DNA of 64,000 nucleotides from Kribbella qitaiheensis (GTDB lineage Bacteria; Actinomycetota; Actinomycetes; Propionibacteriales; Kribbellaceae). How positions within the stretch are numbered: position 1 is the stretch's first letter; every line of letters begins with the position of its first letter. A program made the position numbers and the translations under genes. Positions 18,031 to 40,200 of the stretch are shown piece after piece. The notes under the pieces are model-generated. The model saw only the letters and a program-made list of their open reading frames with translations, was not told where the DNA came from and ran no database searches. The DNA lies in NCBI RefSeq assembly GCF_014217565.1, contig NZ_CP043661.1, positions 1,798,001 through 1,862,000 on the forward strand. The letters run 5' to 3'.

Positions 18031-18149
18031 TCCGGCGACGTCCTACTCTCCCACGACCTCCCGGTCGCAGTACCATCGGCGCTGAAGGGCTTAACTTCCA
18101 GGTTCGGAATGGAGACTGGGTGTTTCCCCGACGCTATGGTCACCGTAAC
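18031..18149 (-). rRNA. rrf: 5S ribosomal RNA
   Basis: Minus-strand sequence begins TTACGGTGACCATAGCG and contains the universal CCATTCCGAACCTGGAAGTTAAGCC segment (in two parts) and GGGAGAGTAGGACGTCGCC at the 3' end. About 119 nt, normal for actinobacteria. It is last in the 16S-23S-5S operon. Confidence 0.96.
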
Positions 18150-18314
18150 TCTATAGAAATATCGACCAACCACCTGCGGGTCACCATCAAGGGCCGTTCA
18201 CGCACTTTCGTGTGTGTCTGGTCTTGTGGGCTGGGGGTTGACCGTATTCCGGGAACCGTATAGTGGACGCGATGCATAAACGCAGAGGTTTGTTGACCAC
18301 ACGTGGTGGTGTTG

Positions 18315-23436
<5,122 letters not shown>

Positions 23437-23741
23437 AATCTATATGTCAACCACACCGAAGTGTGGATAACAGACAAAACGAAAAACGATCCGATGCAAT
23501 CAGAGACAATCAAACTGACTTGAATCTCAATAAAAATTACAAAGGAATCCAACACGAATCCACGACGACACCAGACCATCCAAACCTCGAAGAGGCCAGA
23601 CAGACCTGCTACCACCGAGACCCGTGAAGGGGGTTAATGCTAAATTTCGGCATTGACTTTCGGCACGCTGTTGAGTTCTCAAGAATCGGGCGCACACCGC
23701 GTCTGTGACCTTTCGGCCAGGACTCCGGGGCAACCTGCGCT

Positions 23742-23770
23742 ACCTTACCGGACCAGAGACGCCCGGTCAA
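23742..23770 (-). promoter_or_regulatory. rRNA promoter, proximal
   Basis: -35 TTGACC (23770-23765), exact 17-nt spacer, -10 TAAGGT (23747-23742). Good match to the housekeeping sigma consensus and about 65 nt upstream of the boxA-like segment. Confidence 0.75.
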
Positions 23771-23905
23771 GCCGGGCTTTTCCGATCCACCACCCATGCT
23801 TCAGCTTCCGCCCCGAGTCCGGAGACGCGGTTCGGCTCAGCTAGCCTTTGGGGGGTTCGAAGCGACCGGCCGCTTTCGCGTCCCGCACTCGCTCCAACAA
23901 GAAGA

Positions 23906-23935
23906 ACACTACGTGGCTTGCGGGTGACCGGTCAA
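23906..23935 (-). promoter_or_regulatory. rRNA promoter, distal
   Basis: -35 TTGACC (23935-23930), 18-nt spacer, -10 TAGTGT (23911-23906). A second, slightly weaker housekeeping-type promoter; tandem promoters are usual for rRNA operons. Confidence 0.6.
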
Positions 23936-24093
23936 ATCCATTCCCGGTGGGTCGAATCACACGGCTGTAATTTGCCCTCGGCATCCAGTTTGTGGGATGG
24001 CCTCGCCGGCACTTTGTGGGATAGCCTCGCCGGCACTTTGAGGGGTAGCTCCCAGCTCACGCCGGGAGCCTCCCGCCACTCGTCGACCGGGCG

Positions 24094-25398
24094 TCAGCTT
24101 CCTGCGGCAGAGGCCAGGACCCCTGCAAAGGAACGCTTTCCGCGCCGCAGTACCAGCGCGCCACCCGGAAGCAGGTCGTCACTGCCAGGCACGTACTCGG
24201 CATCGCTGACCTTCACGTTGTTGAGGTATCCCCCGCCCTCCGCGACAGTCCGCCGCGCAGCGGACTTGCTGGCCACCAGGCCGGCCTTCACCAACAGGTC
24301 GCCGTACGTTGGCATTGGCTCGCCCGCAGCAAGCTCTACATGCGGTGCTTCCCGCAGTGCGGCTACCAGCGTTTCGCCGTTCAGCGCAGCGAGCTCGCCC
24401 TGCCCGAACAGTGCCTTCGAGGCTTCTTGCACCCGGCGGGTCTCGTCCTCGCCGTGCACAAGGGTCGTGACGTCCTCGGCGAGCACCCGCTGAGCCTCAC
24501 GCGCATGTGGTCGCTCTGCGGTCGCCTCTTCCAGCGCGGCGATCTCCTCCGCGGTACGGAACGTGTAGAAGCGCACCAGCTGCATCACGTCGCGGTCGTC
24601 GGTGTTGAACCAGAACTGGTAGAACGCGTACGGCGAAGTCAGCTCGCGGTCGAGCCAGACAGACCCCGACTCGGTCTTTCCGAACTTGGTCCCGTCTGCC
24701 TTCGTCACCAGTGGCGTGGCCAGCGCGTGCGCCTTGCCGCCTTCCGTACGCCGGATCAGCTCGACGCCGGCGGTCAGGTTGCCCCACTGGTCGCTTCCAC
24801 CGGTCTGCAGTGTGCAGCCGTGCCGGCGGTAGAGCTCCAGGTAGTCCAGCGACTGCAGCAGCACATAGCTGAACTCGGTGTAGCTGATCCCCTGCTCGAG
24901 TCGGGCCTTCACGACCTCACGGCCAAGCATCCGGTTCACGGGGAAGTGCTTGCCGATGTCCCGGAGGAAGTCGAGCGTGTTGAGGTCCTTGGTCCAGTCG
25001 TAGTTGTTCACCATCCGCGCCGGGTTCGGCAGCGACGGATCGAAGTCGATGAACCGCTCCACCTGGCTACGGACCCGCTCCACCCACTGCTGGACGACGT
25101 CCTTGGGGTTCAGCACCCGCTCGGAGGATTCCTTGGGGTCACCGATCAGACCGGTGGCTCCACCGACCAGACCGATCGGGTTGTGACCGGCCAACTGCAG
25201 CCGCCGCAGCGTCAACAGCTGGAGCAGGTTGCCCATGTGCAGGCTGGGCGCAGTCGGGTCGAAGCCCACATAGGAGGTGATCGGCCCGGCCGCCATAGCG
25301 GCCCGCAGTACGTCGGGATCGGTCGAGTGCGCGATCAGGCCGCGGCTGTCCAGGTCGTCGAGTACCTGCGTGCGGCTTGCGGTCCCGCTGTCGGTCAC
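24094..25398 (-). CDS. tyrS: Tyrosyl-tRNA synthetase
   Basis: Charges tRNA-Tyr with tyrosine in the cytosol. 434 aa, normal length. Class I motifs: the HIGH equivalent is HMGN (in [19 protein letters not shown]) and the KMSKS equivalent is KFGKT ([14 protein letters not shown]). [12 protein letters not shown] is the tyrosine/tRNA recognition segment. The C-terminal S4-like domain includes [19 protein letters not shown] and YLNNVKV. Start GTG 25398 ([16 protein letters not shown]) has AAGGAG 6-7 nt upstream; the frame is open further up but crosses a long hairpin and shows no family similarity. In M. tuberculosis tyrS is followed by the TPR gene; here an rRNA operon lies between them. Confidence 0.96.
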   Translation of the reverse strand: MTDSGTASRTQVLDDLDSRGLIAHSTDPDVLRAAMAAGPITSYVGFDPTAPSLHMGNLLQLLTLRRLQLAGHNPIGLVGGATGLIGDPKESSERVLNPKDVVQQWVERVRSQVERFIDFDPSLPNPARMVNNYDWTKDLNTLDFLRDIGKHFPVNRMLGREVVKARLEQGISYTEFSYVLLQSLDYLELYRRHGCTLQTGGSDQWGNLTAGVELIRRTEGGKAHALATPLVTKADGTKFGKTESGSVWLDRELTSPYAFYQFWFNTDDRDVMQLVRFYTFRTAEEIAALEEATAERPHAREAQRVLAEDVTTLVHGEDETRRVQEASKALFGQGELAALNGETLVAALREAPHVELAAGEPMPTYGDLLVKAGLVASKSAARRTVAEGGGYLNNVKVSDAEYVPGSDDLLPGGALVLRRGKRSFAGVLASAAGS

Positions 25399-25431
25399 TT
25401 GGTCTCCTTGTGTACGTCGTGTCGGCAACCA

Positions 25432-25514
25432 GTGTCTCGTGTCGGTCTTCCGTGCGTTGGCTCCGGTGTCCAGATGGCGCCGGAGACGACGTGCGGAAGA
25501 CTGACACGAGACAC
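25432..25514 (-). promoter_or_regulatory. Long hairpin in the tyrS upstream region
   Basis: 25432-25452 and 25494-25514 form a 21-bp stem with a single mismatch (a G-U pair in RNA). Inside it 25461-25466 pairs with 25480-25485. It lies 34 nt upstream of the tyrS GTG and 18 nt after the stop of the App1-like gene. It can be a terminator for the upstream gene or a structured tyrS leader. No T-tract follows. Confidence 0.55.
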
Positions 25515-25531
25515 CGGGGTGCCAGGAACGG

Positions 25532-26569
25532 TCAGGTAGCTTCCGGGCGGGACAGGACTGCGCGTAGTTGCGCCACCAGGGCGTGGCCGTCGGGGCCGTG
25601 CACTGTGGCGGCCGTCGGGCGGTGTGGGTCGTGGGCACCCGGGTCCTGGTTCGGCACGGGGAGACCGTGGGACAGCACCTGCTCGGCAGGAGTCAGCTGG
25701 CGGATACCGATCGCCCTGACGTGGTCCGAGTGCGTCTGCGCGAAGTCGCCGTACAGCTGTGGGTCGTGCTGCCCGTCGTCGCCGACCAGGACCCACCGGA
25801 CGTTCGGGAACTCCGAGGCCAGCCGCCGTAGGGCGGTGCGCTTGTGCTCCTGACCGCTGCGGAACCAGCCGGTGTTGGTGGGTCCCCAGTCAGTCATCAG
25901 CATCGGCCCGGCCGGAAAACCGTGCCGAGCGAGGAACTTGGTCAGCGTGGGAGCCGTGTTCCAGGCCCCGGTCGAGAGGTAGAAAATCGGCGCACCGGGG
26001 TGGTCCGCCAGCAGTTCGCGGTACATCTCGGCCATGCCCGGTACTACGCGTCGCGCCTGCTCATCACGAACGAAGGTGTTCCAGGCGGCGATCAGGGGAC
26101 GCGGCAGCATCGTCAGCATCACCGTGTCGTCGATGTCGCTCACCAGCCCGAACGTCGCGTCCGGATCCGGTACGACGACCTGAGCCCGGGCCTGCCGCTC
26201 ACCATGCACCCCGAGACTGATCTCGTGCGAGCCGGGCGGCAGGACGACCGGGAGGGACATGTCGATGAAGCCGCCGCGGTCGGTGGTGGCCTCGAAGCTC
26301 TCGCCGGCCACCGTGACCGCCACCTGTACTCCGGTCGCCGGTGCGGTGACGAACACCTTCCAGCCGCGGACCACCTGGTCCTCGTCGTACCGGGGCTGGT
26401 TGCGCGGGTCGCGACTGAGCACGACGCGGGCCAGCACCCGCACGTACTCCTGATTGCCGTAGCCGACATGCGGGATGATCCGTTCCCGCCAGCCGCGGCG
26501 CCGCAGGATCGCCTGCACGCCGGTGTTGAACCAGTCCTCCAGGCGGGAGGAGTAGTGCTGTCGGGCCAT
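25532..26569 (-). CDS. App1-like (DUF2183) phosphatidate phosphatase family protein
   Basis: 345-aa protein. The C-terminal half is a HAD-type phosphatase of the App1/DUF2183 family with the nucleophile motif SDIDDTV (144-150) and the acidic motif [17 protein letters not shown]. Yeast App1 dephosphorylates phosphatidic acid; bacterial substrates are unproven. Residues about 70-135 look like a beta-sandwich accessory region ([21 protein letters not shown]). No signal peptide or membrane helix. It starts with ATG 26569 ([14 protein letters not shown]). It is divergent from the LLM oxidoreductase, and its stop is just before the hairpin upstream of tyrS. Confidence 0.85.
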   Translation of the reverse strand: MARQHYSSRLEDWFNTGVQAILRRRGWRERIIPHVGYGNQEYVRVLARVVLSRDPRNQPRYDEDQVVRGWKVFVTAPATGVQVAVTVAGESFEATTDRGGFIDMSLPVVLPPGSHEISLGVHGERQARAQVVVPDPDATFGLVSDIDDTVMLTMLPRPLIAAWNTFVRDEQARRVVPGMAEMYRELLADHPGAPIFYLSTGAWNTAPTLTKFLARHGFPAGPMLMTDWGPTNTGWFRSGQEHKRTALRRLASEFPNVRWVLVGDDGQHDPQLYGDFAQTHSDHVRAIGIRQLTPAEQVLSHGLPVPNQDPGAHDPHRPTAATVHGPDGHALVAQLRAVLSRPEAT

Positions 26570-26644
26570 GCCCGAAACCTACCCGTACGGAGGTCCCGTA
26601 CGCCTCTTCAGCAGACTGTCGGCGGTTACCTTTACGGTCTCGAT

Positions 26645-27604
26645 ATGACACAGACCTCTGCTGCGATCGGAATGTGCTTCCCGCGGACCTTTCCCGCTGC
26701 CCTGGTGACGGATGTCGCCCGGCGGCTGGAAGCGGGTGGCGCGGACGAACTCTGGGTGATCGAGGACTGCTTCTACACCTCCGGCCCGTCGCTGGTGGCG
26801 GCCGCGCTGAGTGTGACGGAGCGGCTGACCGTCGGTCTGGGCATCGTGCCCGCGGTGGTGCGGGCGGCCGCCGTCACGGCGATGGAGTTCGCGACCCTGG
26901 ACGCGCTCGGGCCGGGGCGGTTCCTGCCCGGCATCGGCCACGGCGTGCAGGAGTGGATGGGCCAGATGGGTGTTCGGCCGAAGTCGCCGCTGACCGCCCT
27001 GGACGAGGTGACCGACGCCGTCAACCGGCTGCTCGCGGGCGAGGAGGTGACTGTCGACGGCCAGTACGTGCACCTCGACAAGGTGAAGCTCGACGCGCCG
27101 CCGGCTACCGCTCCCCCGATTCTGCTGGGTGTCCGCGGCCCGAAGTCGATGGCGCTCGCCGGTCGCGTCGCGGGCGGTGTGGTGCTCGCCGAGCCCGCTA
27201 GCCCGTCGTACGTGCGGGCCGCGATCGAGCAAGCCGGTGCGCCGGAAGGCTTCGTGATCGCCGCGTTCTCCGCGTTCTGCGTGCGCGCCGACCGCAAGAC
27301 GGCGTACGAATGGACCGCCCCATGGCTCGCCGGCCTGATCGCCGAGAAGAACCCGGCGCTGGCCGCACTCCCGTTCTACGACGACCTGCTGAAGAGGTTC
27401 GAGGAGCAGGGCGTGGCCGGCCTCGTCACGATGCCGACCGACTGGTGGACCGAGCTCGGCCCGATCGGCACCCTCGACGACGCCGCCGCCCACCTCGACG
27501 CCCTGAACGCGGCCGGCGTCCACCACATCGGGCTCTTCCCCGACCCCGAGGTCGAGCACGGTCTCCCCCAGCTCGACTACGTCCTGGAGCTCGCCAACCG
27601 GTGA
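26645..27604 (+). CDS. LLM-class (luciferase-like) flavin/F420 oxidoreductase
   Basis: 319-aa single-domain TIM-barrel protein of the bacterial luciferase-like superfamily, using F420 or FMN; the substrate is unknown. Seen features: ADELWVIEDCFYTSGPS near the N-terminus, LTVGLGIVPAVVRAAAVTAMEFATLD-type barrel segment (about 60-85), GIGHGVQEWMGQMG, and LDEVTDAVNRLLAGEEVTVDG, which is typical of actinobacterial F420-dependent members, then PPILLGVRGPKSM. ATG 26645 starts 75 bp from the divergent phosphatase gene. A TACGGT -10-like hexamer 9 nt before the ATG and the lack of a ribosome site suggest a leaderless or nearly leaderless mRNA. It converges with the DNA glycosylase gene, with 13 bp between stops. 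Confidence 0.85.
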   Translation: MTQTSAAIGMCFPRTFPAALVTDVARRLEAGGADELWVIEDCFYTSGPSLVAAALSVTERLTVGLGIVPAVVRAAAVTAMEFATLDALGPGRFLPGIGHGVQEWMGQMGVRPKSPLTALDEVTDAVNRLLAGEEVTVDGQYVHLDKVKLDAPPATAPPILLGVRGPKSMALAGRVAGGVVLAEPASPSYVRAAIEQAGAPEGFVIAAFSAFCVRADRKTAYEWTAPWLAGLIAEKNPALAALPFYDDLLKRFEEQGVAGLVTMPTDWWTELGPIGTLDDAAAHLDALNAAGVHHIGLFPDPEVEHGLPQLDYVLELANR

Positions 27605-27617
27605 AGCACCCCTGGGG

Positions 27618-28259
27618 TCAGGACGGCGAGGCGCCCGCCTGACGGCGCTTCGGGACGTGCGGCTTGTACGGCGAGACGCTGGGGTCGCCGGGGATCCAGA
27701 AGCGCCACGGCCGGTCGGCGGCTTCGCGCAAACCTACCCGGGGGCCGGTCAGCGGATCGCCGGTGAAAGGTGTGCCGGGGAGGAGCTGGATCGGGGAGGT
27801 CCGGGACAGCAGGTCGGCGCCGTTCTCCTCGCGGTTGATGCCTAGGGCAACGCAGAGGCGGGCCGGGCCGCGAGCGAGGTCGCGGTCTGGGATGGGTTTC
27901 CCAGTGCGGCCGGCGCCCCGGCGGGTTCGGGCCAGGTCGAGGCCTTCGACGATCTCGCCGGCCCGGAAGAGGACGGCTGAGGGTTGGCCGGGTGGTCCGG
28001 CGCTGATGTTCATGCAGAAGTGCATGCCGTAGGTGAAGTAGACGTAGAGGTAGCCCGGCGGGCCGAACATGACCGCGTTGCGCGCGGTCTGGCCCCGGTA
28101 GGAATGCGAACCGGGGTCGTTCGGCCCGTCGTACGCCTCGACCTCCGTGATCCGGACCGCCACGGTTCCCTCATCGGTGGTACGGCGGAGGACGAGACCG
28201 AGCAAGGCCGGCGCGACCTCGAGAACAGGGCGCGCCAGCGACGTACGGCGTACAGGCAT
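27618..28259 (-). CDS. mpg: 3-methyladenine DNA glycosylase (AAG/MPG family)
   Basis: Removes alkylated purines from DNA as the first step of base excision repair. 213 aa, standard for the bacterial AAG family. Key segments: [37 protein letters not shown] (divided here; it carries the catalytic Glu in the VEAY context and the GxxDPxSH loop), [25 protein letters not shown] (the intercalating Tyr region) and [13 protein letters not shown]. The ATG is 20 nt after the argH stop and on the same strand, so it may be cotranscribed with the arg operon; the M. tuberculosis homologue (Rv1688) also lies next to tyrS. Confidence 0.93.
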   Translation of the reverse strand: MPVRRTSLARPVLEVAPALLGLVLRRTTDEGTVAVRITEVEAYDGPNDPGSHSYRGQTARNAVMFGPPGYLYVYFTYGMHFCMNISAGPPGQPSAVLFRAGEIVEGLDLARTRRGAGRTGKPIPDRDLARGPARLCVALGINREENGADLLSRTSPIQLLPGTPFTGDPLTGPRVGLREAADRPWRFWIPGDPSVSPYKPHVPKRRQAGASPS

Positions 28260-28279
28260 GGCGGGAACTCCAGGACAGA

Positions 28280-29708
<1,429 letters not shown>

Positions 29709-29743
29709 TCAAAACACAGCGTTCGGCGTGAGTGCCGCGAGAG

Positions 29744-32380
<2,637 letters not shown>

Positions 32381-32384
<4 letters not shown>

Positions 32385-33258
32385 GACGGGATCACCTGGG
32401 TTCCACTTCCTGCGTCGGTGAAGATCTCCAGCAACAGCGAGTGCGGCACGCGGCCGTCGATCACGGTGGCTCTGGAAACGCCGGCCTGTACGGCGCGCAG
32501 GCAGGCCTCCATCTTGGGCACCATCCCGGCCGCGAGCGACGGCAGCAACTCGGCCAGCTCGGCCGCGTCGATCTGGGTGATGATCTCGTCGCTCTCAGGC
32601 CAATTCCTATACAGCCCCGCGACATCAGTCAGTACTACGAACTTCGACGCGCCGAGTGCGACCGCCAGCGCCGACGCGGCGGTGTCGGCGTTCACGTTGT
32701 GCGCCAGGCCGTCCTCGTCGGGGGCGATCGTCGACACGACCGGGATCCGGCCGGCGTCGATCAGGTCGATCACGGCTTCGGGCCGGACGCCGACCACGTC
32801 GCCGACCAGGCCGATGTCCACGTGCTCGCCGTCGATCATCGCGCCGCGACGTTCGGCGGTGAACAGGCCGGCATCCTCACCGGACATGCCGACCGCGAAC
32901 GGCCCGTGCGCGTTCAGCAGACCGACCAGCTCACGTCCGACCTTGCCCACCAGGACCATGCCCACGATGTCCATCGCCTCCGGTGTGGTGACCCGCAGGC
33001 CACCCCGGAACTCGCTGTCGATGCCGAGCCGGCCGAGCATCTCGCTGATCTGCGGCCCACCGCCGTGCACGACGACGACCCGTACTCCGCAGTGCCGCAG
33101 GAACACGATATCGGACGCGAACGCCTGCTTGAGCTCGTCGTCCACCATCGCGTTGCCGCCGTACTTCACCACGATCGTCTTGCCGTGGAACTCCTTCAGC
33201 CAAGGCAGCGCCTCGGTGAGAACCGCCGCCTTCTCCACCGCACTCGCTTGCGTCGTCG

Positions 33259-33262
<4 letters not shown>
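32381..33262 (-). CDS. argB: Acetylglutamate kinase
   Basis: Phosphorylates N-acetylglutamate with ATP, the feedback-controlled step of arginine synthesis in many actinobacteria. 293 aa, amino acid kinase family. The nucleotide loop KYGGNAM starts near residue 33; [18 protein letters not shown] follows; the C-terminal [17 protein letters not shown] is the conserved Lys-containing segment. The ATG overlaps the argJ stop (ATGA, 33259-33262). Confidence 0.96.
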
Positions 33263-36558
<3,296 letters not shown>

Positions 36559-36598
36559 GCTATCTGCAACTCAGTCGCAGGTGGATCAGGAGGTTCCG

Positions 36599-37117
36599 GT
36601 GGAGTACTTGGTGGTTGACTCCGAGCGGGTGTCCAATCCTGGGCTGCGGGCCGATCTGCTGGATACCTGGATCGCCGCGACGGACGCGGGTGGCAGTGTC
36701 GGGTTCGTGGCGCCCGCGCCGGTGCACGAGGTGGCGGACACGCTCGACCTCGCGCTGGACCGGGTGGCGGGGGGCCAGGACCTGCTCGGCGTGCTGCACA
36801 ACGGCGAACGCTTCATCGGGATGGGGCTGCTGGTCGGCGACGACGGCGCATTGAGCAAGCACTGGCGGACCGTACTGCGGGTGATGGTGCACCCGAAGTA
36901 CCAGGGCGGTGGCGCCGGCCGGACCTTGATGGAAGGCCTACGCGAGTCGGCGGTCGACCTCGGCCTGCAGCAACTGATGCTGACCATCCGCGACGGCGGC
37001 GGCCTGGAGAAGTTCTACGAGCCCCTCGGTTACCGCATCGTCGGCCGCCACCCGCGAGCTGTGCGAGTGGCGACCGACGACTACCGCGATGAAATCATGA
37101 TGGTGACAGACCTCTAG
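36599..37117 (+). CDS. GNAT-family N-acetyltransferase
   Basis: 172-aa acetyltransferase. The acetyl-CoA pyrophosphate loop is VMVHPKYQGGGAGRTLMEGL (V-x-P-x-x-x-x-G-G-G-A-G form), and the C-terminal LEKFYEPLGYRIVGRHPRA is the typical strand and Tyr region. The substrate is unknown. GTG 36599 (MEYLVVDSERV) has AGGAGG 5 nt upstream, better than an upstream GTG at 36581. It starts 40 nt after the sigma gene and shares its strand, so it may be part of the sigma regulon. A bidirectional terminator follows. Confidence 0.9.
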   Translation: MEYLVVDSERVSNPGLRADLLDTWIAATDAGGSVGFVAPAPVHEVADTLDLALDRVAGGQDLLGVLHNGERFIGMGLLVGDDGALSKHWRTVLRVMVHPKYQGGGAGRTLMEGLRESAVDLGLQQLMLTIRDGGGLEKFYEPLGYRIVGRHPRAVRVATDDYRDEIMMVTDL

Positions 37118-37125
37118 CTCGACCG

Positions 37126-37176
37126 CTTACGTCCGAAGAAGCGGAGGGACGTGTACTCCACTTCTTCGGACGTAAG
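37126..37176. terminator. Bidirectional terminator
   Basis: Perfect 16-bp inverted repeat (37126-37141 with 37161-37176, 19-nt loop) between the convergent GNAT gene and the giant surface protein gene, 9 nt after the GNAT stop. Confidence 0.75.
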
Positions 37177-37233
37177 AAATGGCCGCAGAGCCGGGGCCCG
37201 CTCCTCAGCGGGTCCCGGCGCTACGGTTTCCCA

Positions 37234-40200
37234 CTATTGGCGGCCCCGGCGGGCGATCAGCAGTAGCGCGGCACCCATGGCGGCCAGTAGTCCGCCCAGC
37301 GTCAGCAACAAGCCCGAGGGCCCTCCGGTGGGAGGTAGTTCGGTGGTGTGATGCTGGGCGGGCCGCGACCGGCTGGGCCCCGATGGTCACCCTCACCTGA
37401 GCGGTCGCCGACACTGCGTTCGTGTCGGTGACCCGGTACGACTGCGTCGCCGTACCGGTGAAGCCCCGCTCCGGAACGAGCCTGATCGTCCCGTCGGCGC
37501 CGACCGTCCAGGTTCCGATGGACGGTACGGTCATCTGCTTCCCACAGACGGCCGGACCGGTGACCAGGCAGACACTTCCCGGCCTCCAGACCGCGCCACG
37601 GGTCGCGGCGTCGTTGAGCAGCGGGTTCACGACCACCGGGTTGCCGGGCGTACCGGTACCACTGTCCGGGATGGCCTTCGCCCCGCCGGGACCACGCACG
37701 GTGATCTCCAGGCGGGCCGTGTCCGACGTCCCGTTCGCGTCGCTGATCCGATAGGTCAGCGATCTGGTGGTACCGGTGAATCCCTTCACCGGGGTGTATC
37801 CAACGGTGCCGTCCGGCCTGGCGAGGTAGCCGCCCTCGCCCCGGATCGTCACCGAAGTCTTTTCTTTCCCGTCCGCCGGGTCGCGCAGCACGACCGAGGA
37901 CGGGACCAGCGGCGCACTCGCGTCGCCGGGTTTGTCGTTCGCCAGCACGGTCACGCTGACAGCGGTCCCGTACGGCGTACTCGCGGCGTCGTCCACCGCG
38001 TCCGGCAGGACCGGCAACACCGTCACCGCGACGGTCGAGCGCGCCGCGTTACGGGTGGAGTCCTTCACCTCGTACGCCGTCGGCCGCGTGGTGCCGCTGA
38101 ACCGGGTCGCCGGGGTGAAGGTGAGCTTGCCGTCGGCAACTTCGTACGTTCCCTGGCCGGCGATCGTCACGCTCATGACCAGGTCGCCGTTCGGGCCGAC
38201 CAGCAACAGCGTCGCCGGGTCGAGGGTGGCGCCCGCACCGGGCTTGTCGTTCGCGAGCGGGTCGAAGGTGACCTTCACGTGCTGCTTGGTCCGAGCCAGG
38301 TCCGGCAGCGCGACCGGCTTCGCCCCGACCGTCACGGTCACAGTGGCCGTCGCGCTCGTGCCGTTGGCATCGCTGATCTGGTACGTGACGGGCGTGAGCT
38401 CGCCAGTCGTTTCGTGCTCAGGCATCAACCGGATGCCGCCATCGGGCTGAACGGTGAACGTTCCCTGCCCGGCGACCCGCAAGCTCGCGACCGCGTTGCC
38501 GGTCGCCGGATCGATCACGCGCACACTCGACGGATCCAGCGGCGCGCTCGGATCGCCGGCCTTGTCGTTCGCCAGCACCGGCACGGTCACGGCAGTGTCG
38601 GACGCCGTACTCACGGTGTCGTTCACCAGGGCCGGGATGATCGGGGTCACCGCCACAGTGACGGTCGAGGTGGCCTTGTTCCCCGTCGTGTCGGCGACTT
38701 CGTAGCTGATCGAACTCGGCCCGCTGTACGACGGCACCGGATCGAAGCTGATCCCAGCCGGCAAGACCTTGTACGTTCCCTGACCGGCAACAACGACCGT
38801 CATCACCCATGCCTTGCCGTCGAACAGCCGCACCGACGACTTCACCAACTCGGCCGCGGTCCCAGGCAAGTCGTTGCCGAGCGGATCCACGGTCACGTCG
38901 TGGTTCTGCTTCGTAGTACCGGTGTCGGGCCTGGCCTCAGGTCCCTTGCCGACAGTCAGGAACAGCAGCCCGGTCGCGGTCGTTCCGTTGCGGTCGGTCA
39001 CCCTGTACTGCGTTGGCGCAGTCACGCCCTGGAACGTCGTCACCGGAGTGAACGTGATCGAGCCGTCCGCATTGACGACGTACCGGCCCTCCCACGGCCG
39101 GGTCAGGCTCTTGGCGTACTTCGAGCCGTCTTTCAGCAGCACCGATGCTCCGACCAGCGGCGCACTCGGATCGCCGGGCTTGTCGTTGGCGAGCACGTTC
39201 ATCGTGATCGGCCGGTTGAACGGGGTAATCGCCGAGTCGTTCACAGCGGCCGGAACCACCGGGGTCACAGTCATTCCGAGAGTGGAGCCGACGACGGTCT
39301 TGTTCGAGTCGGCGACCCGGTAGCTGATCGGCCGCGCCTTGCCGTGGAACGCCGGAAGCGGGTCGAACTGGATCGCCCCGCTGGCCTGTACGGCGTAGGT
39401 GCCCTGTCCGGGGACGGTCACGGTCTTGCTGAAGCCGGCCCTTTGCTGCGCGATGAGAACCGACGACGGGTCGAGGCTCGCGTCGGTACCGGGCGAGTCA
39501 TTCGAGAGGACGTTGACGGTGACGGTGAGGTTCTGCAGCGTCGACGCGGTGTCCGGACGGGCGACCGGTGGCGCGCCGACGGTGAGCTTGATGACCGCGG
39601 CCGCGGTGGTTCCGTTGTCATCGGCAACTTGGTAGGACACCGGCGTAGCGGCCCCGGCGAAGGTCGCGGCCGGATCGAAGGTGACCACTCCGGCGGCGAC
39701 CGTATAGACGCCCTCGCCCGCGACCATCACCTTCGTCTTCAACAGCCCGTCCGCCGGGTCTTTCAGCAGCAGCGATCCGGGAACCAGTGGCGCACTCGGA
39801 TCGCCCGCCTTGTCGTTGCCGAGCACGTTCACGTGCACAGTCGCGTCGTACGGCGTACGGCCGATGTCGTCAGCCGCCGTCGGTGTGATCGCCGTGATGC
39901 TGATCGTGATCGTCGATGAGGTCGCCTGGCCGAACCGGTCGGCGACCCGGTATCCGATCGCCGTCGCGGCACCGGTGAAGGACGGCAGCGGATCGAAGGT
40001 CACCCGGCCGCCCGTTTCGACCCGGTAGCTGCCCTGGCCGGCGACCTCGACCGCCATCGCGGACGAGTCGTCGGCCGGATCGATCAGCACGAGACTCGTC
40101 GGGTCGAGCGTGGTGCCCTTCCCGGCCTCGTCGTTCTCCAGCGGATTGAGGGTGACGTCGAGATCCTGTTTGCCCGTCGCGGTGTCCGGATGAGCGGTCG

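Larger units (their letters stand above)
23437..24093 (-). other. rRNA operon promoter and leader region
   Basis: 657 bp between tyrS and 16S with no protein gene. Going toward 16S it holds two promoter-like sequences (below), a boxA-like antitermination segment TTGAGAACTCAACAG at about 23664-23678, an AT-rich leader and the UUCG hairpin 23451-23466. Near the tyrS end two 24-bp direct copies of a GGGAT-GCCTCGCCGGCACTTTG motif occur at about 23995-24042. Confidence 0.8.
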
